The translations under genes were made by a program, and so were the position numbers. DNA of 64,000 nucleotides from Levilactobacillus yonginensis (GTDB lineage: Bacteria; Bacillota; Bacilli; Lactobacillales; Lactobacillaceae), in contig NZ_OZ061549.1 in assembly GCF_964065165.1 (NCBI RefSeq), forward strand, positions 1,054,001 to 1,118,000, read 5' to 3'. This document shows, one piece after another, positions 48,743 through 59,172 of the stretch (position 1 is its first letter; every line of letters begins with the position of its first letter). The notes under the pieces were generated by a model, which saw only the letters and a list, made by a program, of their open reading frames with translations, was not told the DNA's origin and did no database searches.

Positions 48743-50104
48743 CTATTCGTGTTTCAAGACAATATGATAGTTTTTTGTGTGCGCCCGTGATGGCCAAACC
48801 GACCACTTCACGCCAAGTACCGTCAAAACTTCCCCCTGAGCTGTAACCAAGACCAACTGGGCTGCTCGTTCAGAACGAGGAACCTTGGCGTTGATCAACG
48901 CCCGCCGCACACTCTGATGGTGGCCGCTAGCTAGTCGCAACTGATCGGTAGCTACCCATTGCCGAACTTGCAAAGGAAACTGCTTCGACTGTAATGCCAC
49001 CGTCTCATGTGGGGTCTGTATTGACGAACTCTCTGGAAAGAAGCCGAGTAATCGGCCGTTGCCAACGGATCGCCATTGGTTTAAGTCTACCATAAAAGTA
49101 AATTGTTCCACGGATTTTTGCTGTAAATTTTTAGGTTGCGTAAACTCAAATCGATCATAGCTCTTACGAAACACCCAGCCACCGCTAAAATCAACGACAC
49201 CGGACGGTCGCTGCAAATTCCGCAAGAGTTGTAGACACTGGTTGAGATGTGACTCACCGGTGGTCACTGTCGGCGCCGACTGCTTAATCAACCGAGCCAG
49301 CAACAACCGCTGTTCAGAGCCTGGACGCGCCAACAACTTTGTGACGTTTCCTTGTCCCGTGCCGGGCTCAACGATGCCAGTCAGCTTGGTATCCAAGGCC
49401 TCATCGGCTACAGCCATGACTGCCCGCAATTGACGGGCATAGGCTGTTAAATGGTCAATCACCTGCGGATTTTCACCCCGTAATTGTGGGAGAATCTGGT
49501 GACGAACACGATTACGACTGACCACAAGTTCTTGGTTGGTGGCGTCCTCATACCAAGGAATCGCCATTCGTCGAGCAAAAGCCACCAGTTCCGTCTTCTT
49601 AAACGGGAGCAACGGGTGAATCACCTTACCCCCTCCTAAGAAACGTTCATTGGCCATCCCTGCCAGCTGAGCCAACTCACCACCACGCAACAATTTCAAC
49701 AGAATGGTCTCTGCCTGCTCATCGGCTTGGTGAGCTGTCGCCACCCAGTCAGCTGACTGTTGCTGCAATTGCTGCGAAAAAAATTGGTAGCGAAAGTCCC
49801 TGGCGGCGGCTTCAACACCGTGGTCTGGGTGTTCAGCCCGCGGCCAATGCTTCGTAACTAATGGTATCCGATGGTCGGCACACCAGGTGGTCAAAAATTT
49901 TTCCTCCGTTGTACTCTGTGCCCGTAGTTCGTGATTAACGTGAACAACAGTTAATTGTGGTCGTTGGTCGTGCGGCAATCGACTCAGCAAGGTAAGCAGC
50001 ACCATTGAATCGACGCCGGTCGACACAGCTACTAACCCACGTCCTCGGGAAGTTGCCCACCCCTGCTGACGCCAATTATTCTGAAAATCCGTCTCTAACG
50101 TCAC
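48743..50104 (-). CDS. tilS: tRNA(Ile)-lysidine synthase
   Basis: A 453-residue protein with the PP-loop STGVDSM (28-34; the family motif is SGGxDS, so one Gly is Thr), [10 protein letters not shown] and [10 protein letters not shown]. It turns cytidine 34 of tRNA-Ile(CAU) into lysidine so that it reads AUA. The C-terminal domain carries [18 protein letters not shown], also typical. It starts at GTG 50104, seven bases after GGAAAGGGT. Confidence 0.94.
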   Translation of the reverse strand: MTLETDFQNNWRQQGWATSRGRGLVAVSTGVDSMVLLTLLSRLPHDQRPQLTVVHVNHELRAQSTTEEKFLTTWCADHRIPLVTKHWPRAEHPDHGVEAAARDFRYQFFSQQLQQQSADWVATAHQADEQAETILLKLLRGGELAQLAGMANERFLGGGKVIHPLLPFKKTELVAFARRMAIPWYEDATNQELVVSRNRVRHQILPQLRGENPQVIDHLTAYARQLRAVMAVADEALDTKLTGIVEPGTGQGNVTKLLARPGSEQRLLLARLIKQSAPTVTTGESHLNQCLQLLRNLQRPSGVVDFSGGWVFRKSYDRFEFTQPKNLQQKSVEQFTFMVDLNQWRSVGNGRLLGFFPESSSIQTPHETVALQSKQFPLQVRQWVATDQLRLASGHHQSVRRALINAKVPRSERAAQLVLVTAQGEVLTVLGVKWSVWPSRAHTKNYHIVLKHE

Positions 50105-50130
50105 ACTACCGACCCTTTCCGTTAATTAAG

Positions 50131-50158
50131 AAAAAGGGCCGCACGAATGCGGTCCTAA
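50131..50158 (-). terminator. Terminator after the S1-domain gene
   Basis: AGG-CCGCA pairs with TGCGG-CCT around a TTCG tetraloop; TTTTT follows on the minus strand. It would cut the cluster between yabR and tilS. Confidence 0.85.
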
Positions 50159-50170
50159 TCGAAGACACAT

Positions 50171-50740
50171 TTAACTACGACGGCCACCACGGCCACCGCG
50201 CTTACCTTCGGTGTTGCGTTTAATTGTTGCCAGACGGTCCTCACTCTGCTTCATGAACCCTGACATCAAGTCGTCGAAACTCTCTTCATGTTGGGCTGCG
50301 TGATGGCCTGAGAAACGACCATTTGCCGAATTATGGTGTGGCCGGGAACCGTTATTTTCAAAGCGGCGACCATGGGCGTTACCATGGCTTTCACCGCCGC
50401 GACCACCATTGCCGTGGAAATCGTGATTACCACCGCGATGCTCAGAATGCTCACCGTGGTGTTCACTGCGACTATGCTGTGGCCGTTCTGATGCCGGTTT
50501 ATCAGTTGCCTTACGAATCGACAGCCCAATTTTCCCGTCATTCCCAACGGTCAATACTTTAACCGTTACTTCATCACCGACAGATAAAACGTCGTGAATA
50601 TCTTTCACGAACCCATCGGAAATTTCACTAATGTGAACCAACCCGGTCTTGTGGTCACCTAAATCAACAAATGCGCCAAAGTTCGTGATTCCGGAGACCT
50701 TTCCGGAAACTTTAGCTCCAACCTCGATTGCCATAAACAA
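50171..50740 (-). CDS. yabR: S1-domain RNA-binding protein, YabR type, with His/Gly-rich tail
   Basis: Residues 3-78 form an S1 domain (GKVSGITNFGAFVDLG, TGLVHISEIS, KIGLSIRKA). It resembles B. subtilis YabR. Residues about 88-155 are unusual: a His/Gly/Asn/Arg-rich low-complexity stretch with 14 histidines, then a short conserved-looking helix FDDLMSGFMKQSEDRL and a basic KRGGRGGRRS end. The longest frame begins at TTG 50740, six bases after GGAGG; the ATG at 50734 (MAIEVG) matches relatives but is 12 bases away, so either may be used. Confidence 0.87.
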   Translation of the reverse strand: MFMAIEVGAKVSGKVSGITNFGAFVDLGDHKTGLVHISEISDGFVKDIHDVLSVGDEVTVKVLTVGNDGKIGLSIRKATDKPASERPQHSRSEHHGEHSEHRGGNHDFHGNGGRGGESHGNAHGRRFENNGSRPHHNSANGRFSGHHAAQHEESFDDLMSGFMKQSEDRLATIKRNTEGKRGGRGGRRS

Positions 50741-50768
50741 GAAGTTCCTCCTTAAAATAAGTGCTTTC

Positions 50769-50796
50769 AGTATAACACAACTTCTAACAATCCCAA
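50769..50796 (-). promoter_or_regulatory. Promoter of the S1-domain gene
   Basis: On the minus strand TTGGGA, 16-base spacer, TATACT, about 29 bases before the start codon. Confidence 0.5.
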
Positions 50797-51037
50797 ACGT
50801 GAAAAATCAAAAAGAAAAGTCAAATCAACCGTTTTTGAACATCAGTCAAACCGCGTCAGATTAACATTCCAGCGATACCAGTGTTTCTAGCCATTCTCCC
50901 ATTACTTTGGTGGGTAAACTAATAAAATGTCCAGCCGGTTAGGCCAAGAAATTTAGTCAGTTTGTACTACCAGGGACACCCGCCATTGAATCAAGCAGAT
51001 TGTTTTGGCCACCCACCTCGCAGCAGCTAAGTTCAAC

Positions 51038-51074
51038 TAAAAAGGAGGCCATGACTCTGCCGTCACAGTCTCCT
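51038..51074 (-). terminator. Terminator after divIC
   Basis: AGGAG and CTGTGAC pair with GTCATGG and CTCCT (two G-T pairs) and TTTTT follows on the minus strand. Confidence 0.82.
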
Positions 51075-51080
51075 CGAACA

Positions 51081-51491
51081 CTATTTTGCGGTCACGTCGG
51101 TGGCGTGATCACCGGGTAGACTATAGACTGTCTCACCGGACTTGGTGTAATAGTACTTCGACCGAATTAAACGACCCAAGTAATCTTTGTCATTAAGTTG
51201 CTTGATCTGTAACTTAAGCTTCTGATTAGTCGCCTTCGTTTTAGTCAGTTGCCGTTCACTAGTAGCAACCTGCTGATTAACCGTATGCAGGCTTGCATTC
51301 GTACGGACCCACTGAATACCTAAAATTGTCATGAAGACGGCGAAAACAATGATAATCCGAGTAGCTCGTCGTGCGCGACGTTTGCCCAGCCACCGATGAT
51401 GATGTTGCTGGGTGGCCTGCTTATCCAACCGCCGGGTATAATCATTTTCTAAACGTTCAATTTTCGCCGGTTGCGGTTTCACGTCAGCCAT
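51081..51491 (-). CDS. divIC: Septum formation initiator DivIC (FtsB/FtsL-like)
   Basis: A small bitopic protein of 136 residues: basic cytoplasmic part, one membrane segment (IIIVFAVFMTILGIQWV), then a coiled coil and a short outer tail with KDYLGRLIRSKYYYTKSGETVY. It works with FtsL and DivIB at the division site. The frame opens at GTG 51500, but GGAG is eight bases before the ATG at 51491. Classical position between rqcP and yabR. Confidence 0.92.
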   Translation of the reverse strand: MADVKPQPAKIERLENDYTRRLDKQATQQHHHRWLGKRRARRATRIIIVFAVFMTILGIQWVRTNASLHTVNQQVATSERQLTKTKATNQKLKLQIKQLNDKDYLGRLIRSKYYYTKSGETVYSLPGDHATDVTAK

Positions 51492-51603
51492 CCCACTCAC
51501 TCCTCAAGTTTTCTACCAGATAGTTTAACTTGAGTATAGCAAGTTTCAAATTGGACGTCTAGCTAGTTAAGCATATTGTAAAATATTCGTCACATTAGAC
51601 CGC

Positions 51604-51876
51604 TTAATCTTGCCGAAAGTCTTGCTCGTAGTCCTCTTTAACGATGGTATACATCCGCTCAGCATCGTCCTTCTTCGTCGTTTCCAACAATTCATCTACT
51701 TGGACCGTTAACGTTTTGTTACCAAACTTAATAACCAGCTCATCTTTAGGCGCAACTTCACTAGAGGACTTGGCCAATTTCCCGTTGATCATGATTCGAC
51801 CCTTGTCGGCAATTTCCTTGGCGACTGAACGCCGCTTGATAATCCGTGAAACCTTTAAATACTTATCTAATCGCAT
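51604..51876 (-). CDS. rqcP: S4-domain ribosome quality control protein RqcP
   Basis: A 90-residue S4 domain protein ([21 protein letters not shown]) identical in layout to B. subtilis YabO/RqcP, which helps RqcH add alanine tails to stalled nascent chains on 50S subunits. The start codon follows the stop of the flippase gene after one base, so the two are translationally coupled. Confidence 0.94.
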   Translation of the reverse strand: MRLDKYLKVSRIIKRRSVAKEIADKGRIMINGKLAKSSSEVAPKDELVIKFGNKTLTVQVDELLETTKKDDAERMYTIVKEDYEQDFRQD

Positions 51877-51877
51877 A

Positions 51878-53458
51878 CTATTTTCCTCCGTGTTGGCTAA
51901 GTCTCTGCCATAATTTTAAAATTATTTTTGCGTGTGGAATGGCTAACCACTCCCGTACTGTGAGTAACTGCCAGCTCAGAGCTAGACTAAAGAAGATCCC
52001 AACACCCACGGGAATCGTGATGAGAAGTGCCCCACCAGCCGCTAAACGTTCAGTTGTCATTGCTGGCCAGATGTGTTCTAGGAACACTCCGACTGCTTGA
52101 ACGCCTACCACCATTAGAATGGTGCAACCAATTAATTTGCGGATAAAGCCTTGCGTCCAAATACCTGAGCGTAATTCCTGTGCTGAACCATACCAGATGA
52201 TTACAAACATCACACCTAAGCTCAGGACCGTCAACCAGCTCGCACCGTTACCACCAAAGTGTGCCACAACCCAATGATTACCGACCGCTTTCACAATTAA
52301 ACCGCTGATCAAGGCAACAACCGTCAGCCGATAATCATTCTTACTTTGTAAGACACTGTTATACGTCTGAATCAACGTGGCCAAGATAATACTCAGCATA
52401 TAGACTGCCAACATGTCCGACCCCTGCGTATTCCCAAATAGAAGCCGGTTAATCCACGGCATTAGACTAATCAGTCCAGCCGTAGCAGCCGACGCAATTA
52501 CCAAGGCAATGTGCATCATAGTCGTTGTCAACTGCTTAAATGCCTGTGGTCGACCACGTTGTTGGGCCTCAGCTAGCGCAGGCAGCAATGATGTCGCAAA
52601 TGCTACCGCCACCACCAATCCTAACTGAACCAGTGGCTGCGCCCGATCATAGACCCCTTTGAGGCTCTTCGCAGCTAGGTCACTCATCCCCCCAGCCACC
52701 AAACCGTTCTTGACGGTAAAGGAATCCACAAGTTGTAGGAGGACCATCATTGCCGTAAGCAGACACAGGGTGCCCCCCTCAACCAGCAGACGACGGCCGA
52801 CGTGTGGAACCCGGTCCATGATGGCGCCACTGCGTTGCCGCCACCGCGGGAGCACGAGCAATGCTGCAACTGCGGCCACTGTTCCACCACTCAACGCCCA
52901 AGTTCCCATCCGGTACACCGACCAATCGTGATGAACCGCCCAACCAGCGGCCACTAGAATCACGATGACCCGAACCAACTGCTCAATGACTTGTGAACGC
53001 GCCGTTGGCAACATGTTGAACCGCCCCTGATGGTATCCCCGCCCCACTGAGAGTGCGGGCATAAAAAGAAACATCCATGAAACCATCCGAATTAACGGCG
53101 CCAGCTGAACGTCACCCATGCCCCGAGCGATTGCCGAGGCTCCCAGCATCAATCCCCCAAAGAGAACAATCGCTAGGCCCCAGACCCACCGTGTCACCTG
53201 GCGGGCAACTTGCTGTTGACTGGGAAGGTCGGGAGCTTCCGCAATCAGCTTGGAAATAAAGACGGGCAACCCACTCAAGGCAAAAGTCATGCCAATGCCA
53301 TAAAGGGGATACACCTGTTGATACACATAAAATCCCGTGTTGCCGACCATATTTTGAAAGGGGACCCGGTACACAGCACTCAGTAGCTTCGCAATAAACG
53401 CCGCTACCGAAAGAATCAGGGCACCCTGCAAGGTCGTATTTACATTGCGGTTGCCCAT
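51878..53458 (-). CDS. yabM: MOP-superfamily polysaccharide/lipid flippase, YabM (SpoVB-like) type
   Basis: A 526-residue protein with about 14 membrane segments; [28 protein letters not shown] at the N-terminus is the SpoVB/MurJ-like signature. It probably flips a lipid-linked wall precursor; relatives can act as lipid II flippases. It sits between mfd (11 bases) and rqcP, the usual cluster order. TTAAGGAGG-like bases precede the ATG. Confidence 0.9.
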   Translation of the reverse strand: MGNRNVNTTLQGALILSVAAFIAKLLSAVYRVPFQNMVGNTGFYVYQQVYPLYGIGMTFALSGLPVFISKLIAEAPDLPSQQQVARQVTRWVWGLAIVLFGGLMLGASAIARGMGDVQLAPLIRMVSWMFLFMPALSVGRGYHQGRFNMLPTARSQVIEQLVRVIVILVAAGWAVHHDWSVYRMGTWALSGGTVAAVAALLVLPRWRQRSGAIMDRVPHVGRRLLVEGGTLCLLTAMMVLLQLVDSFTVKNGLVAGGMSDLAAKSLKGVYDRAQPLVQLGLVVAVAFATSLLPALAEAQQRGRPQAFKQLTTTMMHIALVIASAATAGLISLMPWINRLLFGNTQGSDMLAVYMLSIILATLIQTYNSVLQSKNDYRLTVVALISGLIVKAVGNHWVVAHFGGNGASWLTVLSLGVMFVIIWYGSAQELRSGIWTQGFIRKLIGCTILMVVGVQAVGVFLEHIWPAMTTERLAAGGALLITIPVGVGIFFSLALSWQLLTVREWLAIPHAKIILKLWQRLSQHGGK

Positions 53459-53469
53459 GGTTGGCCTCC

Positions 53470-56400
53470 TTAGTCTTCAGCCGCAGACTTGTCATCGTTT
53501 TTTGGCTTCGTGGTCACTTCCACGATATCCCGTAACGCAGCCATGAACTGTTGCAACTGCGGCAACCAGTCCGCCGTCTGCATCTTGGGCTGAATCACCA
53601 ATTTGATGTGTAACCGATCGTCGTTGATGCCTACGGTAGCCTTTAAATCAGTTGCAGCTAAGGCCTTGAAAACATCCTCGCCACCTAAAATATTGGTTCC
53701 TCGCTTAGAAATCGTTACAAAGATATCGCCATCCTTACGACGAATCTTATCGACCAAGGCTAAATCAGCAGCTAGCTTCAACTGGCCAATCGTCAATAAC
53801 TGACTAACGGCATCAGGATACTCACCAAACCGGTCGATGAGGTCTGCCTGAATCTCACCGACTTCATCATCACTTTCCAATTGGCGAATCCGTTTATACA
53901 TTTCAATCTTTTGTTGTTCGTCTTCAATGTAGTCGCTTGGTAGGTAAGCTTCAACGCCCAGTTCAACAGTTGCATCCGTCTTTGGTTGCGTTTGCTTGCC
54001 TCGTTTCTTGGCAACCGCATCGCTTAGCATTTGCGTATACAAGTCATATCCCACGGAATTAATGAACCCATGTTGTTGTTTACCCAACAAGTTTCCAGCA
54101 CCACGAATAGATAAGTCTCGCATCGCAATCTTAAACCCAGACCCCAACTCAGTGAAGTCTTTAATGGCCTCTAACCGCTTCTCACTAACCTCAGTTAGCA
54201 CCTTATTGGGCTTATACGTGAAGTACGCATAGGCCACCCGGTTACTTCGCCCGATTCGTCCCCGCAGCTGATACAGCTGGGAGAGACCCATGCGGTCGGC
54301 ATTCTCAACGAACAACGTATTAGCGTTCGGAATGTCGATCCCAGTTTCAATGATGGTCGTCGTGACCAGAACGTCGTAATCCCCGCGAAGGAAGTCAAAC
54401 AGCACCCCTTCCAACTGGGCTTCCGTCATCTTACCATGGATGTAGCCGACCCGCGCTTCGGGTACTAGCGCCTGCACTTGACTCACAGTCTTTTCAATGT
54501 CCTCCACCCGGTTATGTAGGTAGAAGACTTGACCGCCCCGTTGCATTTCCCGCCGAATACCGTCCTGAATGGCACCCGCATTTTGTTCCATCACATAGGT
54601 CTGGATTGGGAATCGGTTAGCCGGTGGCGTTTCAATCACTGATAGGTCCCGTACTCCCAGCATAGACATATGCAATGTCCGGGGAATAGGGGTCGCAGTC
54701 AGCGTTAACACGTCCACGTTGGCCTTCAGTTGCTTCAACCGTTCCTTATGTTTGACTCCAAACCGTTGTTCTTCATCGACCAGCACCAGTCCTAAGTTCT
54801 TAAACTTCACATCTTGTGATAAAAGACGGTGAGTCCCAACCACGATGTCCAACTGACCAGTCTCTAAATCCTTAATGGACTGATGAATCTGCTTCGTCGT
54901 CCGGAACCGAGAAAACATCTCGACATTGATGGGATAGCCCTCAAACCGGTTGACCATCGTGTCATAATGCTGTTGTGCCAAAATGGTCGTGGGCACTAGA
55001 AAGGCGACCTGTTTGCCCGCCTCCACAGCCTTAAAAGCTGCTCGTAGCGCTACTTCCGTCTTTCCATATCCAACGTCGCCAACCAACAAGCGGTCCATTG
55101 GCCGCCCTTTTTCCATATCATGTTTAACTTCGTCAATCGTCCGCAACTGGTCTGGCGTTTCCGCATACGGAAAATCATTCTCAAAATCCGTCTGCAGACT
55201 ATCATCCACCGGAAAGGCATAGCCCTTCTCAGCCGCCCGTTTGGCATAGAGGTCGACCAATTCGTCGGCAATATCTTCAATTTTAGCAGCAACTTTACGC
55301 TTAGTCTTAGCCCATTCAGATCCGCCCAACTTATTGATTTTAGGTTTCTTATCTTCAGAAGAAACGTATTTTTGAATCAAATTCAACTGAGTAACCGGGA
55401 TAAACAATTGGGCGTTGTCCTGGTAATCGATGGTCATATAATCCTGATGAACACCGTCTACCGTCAAGGTTTGCACGCCAATAAACTTCCCGATACCGTG
55501 ATTGACGTGAACAACGTAATCCCCTGGCTTCAGATCGGTATAACTCTTTAACCGTTCTGCGTTCGCCATCGTCTGACGCCGTGGCCGCTTCTTCGTCACC
55601 TTCTGGAACATCTCGCCCTCAGTGATGACAACCAGGTTGGCTTCTGGTAATTCAAATCCTGTGCGTAGGCGTTCTGGAATCAATTGCGTCAGTGCTGGCT
55701 GAACGTTACTGGACTTGGTCAAAACGGCCTGAATTTCAAAATCATCCAGGGTTTGTTCAATCTTTGCCAATCGTTCCTCATCCTGAACCAATAGCAAAAT
55801 TGTCTGCTTTTGTTTATGCCACCGGTCAATTTCAGTTTTCATCACTGGCAACTGACCAAAGAATTGTTGCATAGCCCGCGTCGTAATGTTGGTGACCGCG
55901 TGGAATCGCATGCTCCCCATGCCCTTCTGGAACAAAGCCAACATAATTTGGGCGTGAGCGTCATTCTTGACGATTGGCCGGAGCTCACCGCCAAAGGTCT
56001 GTTGCGCAAAGATTTGGTGATGGGTCAATTTATCTGTCGCCCAGTTAGCCTCATCTTCGAGTAACTGACGTTCAGCATCCTGTAGACGCGAATAATCCCC
56101 GAACAAGGCCACCCCATTAGCTGGTAAGTAATTCAGTAACTGGTGATGTTCCGGGAATAAATAGTCCGCAAACTCCATCAATTGCGGATCAACGGACCCT
56201 TTTTTCAGGCCATCCACAAGTGGCTGTACCTGATCCGTCAGCGTTGTCGCTGATTCTGCATCCAACTTGGCAGTCTGCACCTTCAGCTCCGCGGTCAACG
56301 CTGCAGCGCCGGCCGCACGTTCATCGGCCGTGAGAATGAAATCCGTGGCTGGTAATACTTCTACGGCATCAACATTTTCAATGCTCCGCTGGGTCGCCGG

Positions 56401-57018
56401 ATCAAAGTACCGCAGAGAATCGACTTCCGTGTCAAAAAAGTCCAATCGAACTGGATAATCCGCTGCTAACGGATAGATGTCTACGATGGACCCCCGCACG
56501 GCAAAATCCCCGGGCGCAGCAACCAATTTTTGGTGGGCATAGCCCATACCAAACAACCGTTGTTGCAGCTTTTCTAAATCGAAGTCTGCACCGACCTTAA
56601 CCGTAAACCGCGCCCCGGCAAAATTATCAGGGCCTGGCAAGAAACGTCGCAGCCCGGATAATGCCGTCACAACAACTACTGGCCGATCACTTTGCAAAGC
56701 CCGCAGTGCATCGATCCGAGCAGACCGATATTCTGGCGAACTGGTGGCTACTTCTGCTGCTAAAAGTTCCTCAACTGGAAACTCAAACAGCTCATCATCT
56801 TCTAGTAGGTTCGCCAGATCATCCATCAATTGACCAGCGTGATACAGCGTATCCGTCACGTAAACGATGGACCGCTGCTGATCATGGAGAAGACTGGCAA
56901 TGAACAAGGTTTCAGCCGACCCATTGAGCCCGGTAACCAACTGTCGTTGACCAGGAGCTACGGCCTGGCGAATCGCGCCGTACTGCGCGGTCTGCGTCAT
57001 AAATCCTTCTAAATTCAC
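53470..57018 (-). CDS. mfd: Transcription-repair coupling factor
   Basis: An 1182-residue protein of full length: N-terminal UvrB-like module, RNA polymerase interaction domain (GDYVVHVNHGIGKFIGVQTL region), then an SF2 translocase with Walker A VGDVGYGKTE, DEEQRFG, and the TRG motif. It removes stalled polymerase and recruits UvrA. The frame starts at GTG 57018, seven bases after GGAAG; an ATG at 57000 after AGAAGGA is an alternative. It follows pth by 16 bases. Confidence 0.97.
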   Translation of the reverse strand: MNLEGFMTQTAQYGAIRQAVAPGQRQLVTGLNGSAETLFIASLLHDQQRSIVYVTDTLYHAGQLMDDLANLLEDDELFEFPVEELLAAEVATSSPEYRSARIDALRALQSDRPVVVVTALSGLRRFLPGPDNFAGARFTVKVGADFDLEKLQQRLFGMGYAHQKLVAAPGDFAVRGSIVDIYPLAADYPVRLDFFDTEVDSLRYFDPATQRSIENVDAVEVLPATDFILTADERAAGAAALTAELKVQTAKLDAESATTLTDQVQPLVDGLKKGSVDPQLMEFADYLFPEHHQLLNYLPANGVALFGDYSRLQDAERQLLEDEANWATDKLTHHQIFAQQTFGGELRPIVKNDAHAQIMLALFQKGMGSMRFHAVTNITTRAMQQFFGQLPVMKTEIDRWHKQKQTILLLVQDEERLAKIEQTLDDFEIQAVLTKSSNVQPALTQLIPERLRTGFELPEANLVVITEGEMFQKVTKKRPRRQTMANAERLKSYTDLKPGDYVVHVNHGIGKFIGVQTLTVDGVHQDYMTIDYQDNAQLFIPVTQLNLIQKYVSSEDKKPKINKLGGSEWAKTKRKVAAKIEDIADELVDLYAKRAAEKGYAFPVDDSLQTDFENDFPYAETPDQLRTIDEVKHDMEKGRPMDRLLVGDVGYGKTEVALRAAFKAVEAGKQVAFLVPTTILAQQHYDTMVNRFEGYPINVEMFSRFRTTKQIHQSIKDLETGQLDIVVGTHRLLSQDVKFKNLGLVLVDEEQRFGVKHKERLKQLKANVDVLTLTATPIPRTLHMSMLGVRDLSVIETPPANRFPIQTYVMEQNAGAIQDGIRREMQRGGQVFYLHNRVEDIEKTVSQVQALVPEARVGYIHGKMTEAQLEGVLFDFLRGDYDVLVTTTIIETGIDIPNANTLFVENADRMGLSQLYQLRGRIGRSNRVAYAYFTYKPNKVLTEVSEKRLEAIKDFTELGSGFKIAMRDLSIRGAGNLLGKQQHGFINSVGYDLYTQMLSDAVAKKRGKQTQPKTDATVELGVEAYLPSDYIEDEQQKIEMYKRIRQLESDDEVGEIQADLIDRFGEYPDAVSQLLTIGQLKLAADLALVDKIRRKDGDIFVTISKRGTNILGGEDVFKALAATDLKATVGINDDRLHIKLVIQPKMQTADWLPQLQQFMAALRDIVEVTTKPKNDDKSAAED

Positions 57019-57034
57019 GTGATAACTTCCTATT

Positions 57035-57592
57035 CTAGTTGTACTGATTCATCAACTGAGTAAATTCGGTGCCGCTTAACCAATCATCAAGTGCAGCGAC
57101 AGCCTGATCTGTCGCCTGGTTAAAGAGCAGCGCTTGGTCTTTAGTGAACTTTCCTAAAACGTAGTCCACCACAGAATGTTGTTGGGGGTGTTCAATCCCC
57201 ACCCGTAACCGTTTGAATTTTTGATCCGAAACGTGAGCAATGATGCTCTTGATGCCGTTATGCCCACCGGCTGACCCGTGATTCCGCAACCGGATTCGAC
57301 CCACTGGTAGGTCCATGTCATCGTGAACAACCATAATGTCGTCTAAATCAATCTTAAAGTATTGCATCAACGGGTGGACAGCCCGACCGGATTCATTCAT
57401 GAACGTTGTTGGTTTCACGACCAAGACTTTTTCACCGTTCACGATGCCGGTGCCGTACTTCGCGTCCATTTTGCGGGTCGTCAAGTCAATACCGTGTTCC
57501 TTAGCAAACGCATCAACTACCATGAAGCCCGTATTGTGCCGTGTGCCATCGTACTGGGGACCAATGTTTCCTAAACCAACAATCATTTTCAT
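57035..57592 (-). CDS. pth: Peptidyl-tRNA hydrolase
   Basis: A 185-residue enzyme with GLGNIGPQYDGTRHNTGF (catalytic His19) and the conserved asparagine context TFMNESG and the HDDMDLPVGRIRLR motif. It recycles tRNA from drop-off peptidyl-tRNA. It is the first gene of the long minus-strand cluster, with an extended -10 promoter upstream. Confidence 0.97.
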   Translation of the reverse strand: MKMIVGLGNIGPQYDGTRHNTGFMVVDAFAKEHGIDLTTRKMDAKYGTGIVNGEKVLVVKPTTFMNESGRAVHPLMQYFKIDLDDIMVVHDDMDLPVGRIRLRNHGSAGGHNGIKSIIAHVSDQKFKRLRVGIEHPQQHSVVDYVLGKFTKDQALLFNQATDQAVAALDDWLSGTEFTQLMNQYN

Positions 57593-57708
57593 CTTATACT
57601 GTTCTCCTCAAAAATTAGGTCATCTGAGCTGGAAGCAAAATAGCTGGACGGACGCTTAGCCCCGTTCAGCAACTCAGTTTATCTACGTATTTCAAATCAA
57701 CATTATTG

Positions 57709-57717
57709 AGTATAGCA
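57709..57717 (-). promoter_or_regulatory. Extended -10 promoter of pth
   Basis: TGCTATACT on the minus strand, about 117 bases before the pth start codon; the -35 is weak. Confidence 0.5.
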
Positions 57718-57753
57718 TAGTCGCTTGTGAAGTTCACTCATCCTGACTCTTAT

Positions 57754-57767
57754 AGGAAGCGTTTGCC
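57754..57767. promoter_or_regulatory. Possible cre (CcpA) box upstream of ldhL
   Basis: AGGAAGCGTTTGCC matches 12 of 14 positions of the cre consensus; it lies about 60 bases upstream of the ldhL -10 box. CcpA control of ldh is known in lactic acid bacteria. Confidence 0.35.
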
Positions 57768-57825
57768 AGTAACCGTTTTTTTTATTAAATAAAGAGGCTC
57801 CCCCGTAGTCGATACAGCGTTCTCA

Positions 57826-57834
57826 TGTTATACT
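57826..57834 (+). promoter_or_regulatory. Extended -10 promoter of ldhL
   Basis: TGTTATACT, about 60 bases before the start codon. The -35 (TAGTCG at 17 bases) is poor. Confidence 0.55.
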
Positions 57835-57881
57835 TGTTAGCGGGTAATGAACGTGACCCTTGAAGTGTTAAATACTTATAG

Positions 57882-58850
<969 letters not shown>

Positions 58851-58865
58851 TTAAATGATTAAAAG

Positions 58866-58895
58866 TGTCACGCCGTCATGGCGTGGCATTTTTTT
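58866..58895 (+). terminator. Terminator of ldhL
   Basis: TGTCACGCC pairs with GGCGTGGCA around GTCAT, and seven T follow. Confidence 0.92.
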
Positions 58896-59172
58896 GTGTC
58901 GTCATTAAACTAAGATTCTTTAAAATATTTTGACGAGTCCAAAAGGATTTTGCCCAACCTTTTTTCGGTTCCCCCCTACTCGGGCCCGTCAATCCAAGCA
59001 AATCAAGCCGGATAGCCAATCAAAACTGATCACAATTTGTTTCGTAAACGTTTTCATTAGCGCATTCACATTGTCTTTTAAGGAACTTTGAAGTAAGCTA
59101 GAGTTATGCTAATTGGTGATAGTTAAGCATGACGACTTTTCCTCCATTGGCTATATTAGGAGGTCACACTTT
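58896..59172. other. Intergenic region before the L,D-transpeptidase gene
   Basis: Holds a cre-like box at 59043-59056; a promoter is expected between there and 59150 but no pair of boxes stands out. No gene. Confidence 0.55.
59043..59056. promoter_or_regulatory. cre (CcpA)-like box upstream of the L,D-transpeptidase gene
   Basis: CGTAAACGTTTTCA matches the cre consensus at 13 of 14 positions, about 120 bases before the start codon. Confidence 0.5.

Larger units (their letters stand above)
50741..51080. other. 340-base gap between divIC and the S1-domain gene
   Basis: Holds the S1-gene promoter on the left and the divIC terminator on the right. No gene seen in 50800-51037. Confidence 0.6.
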
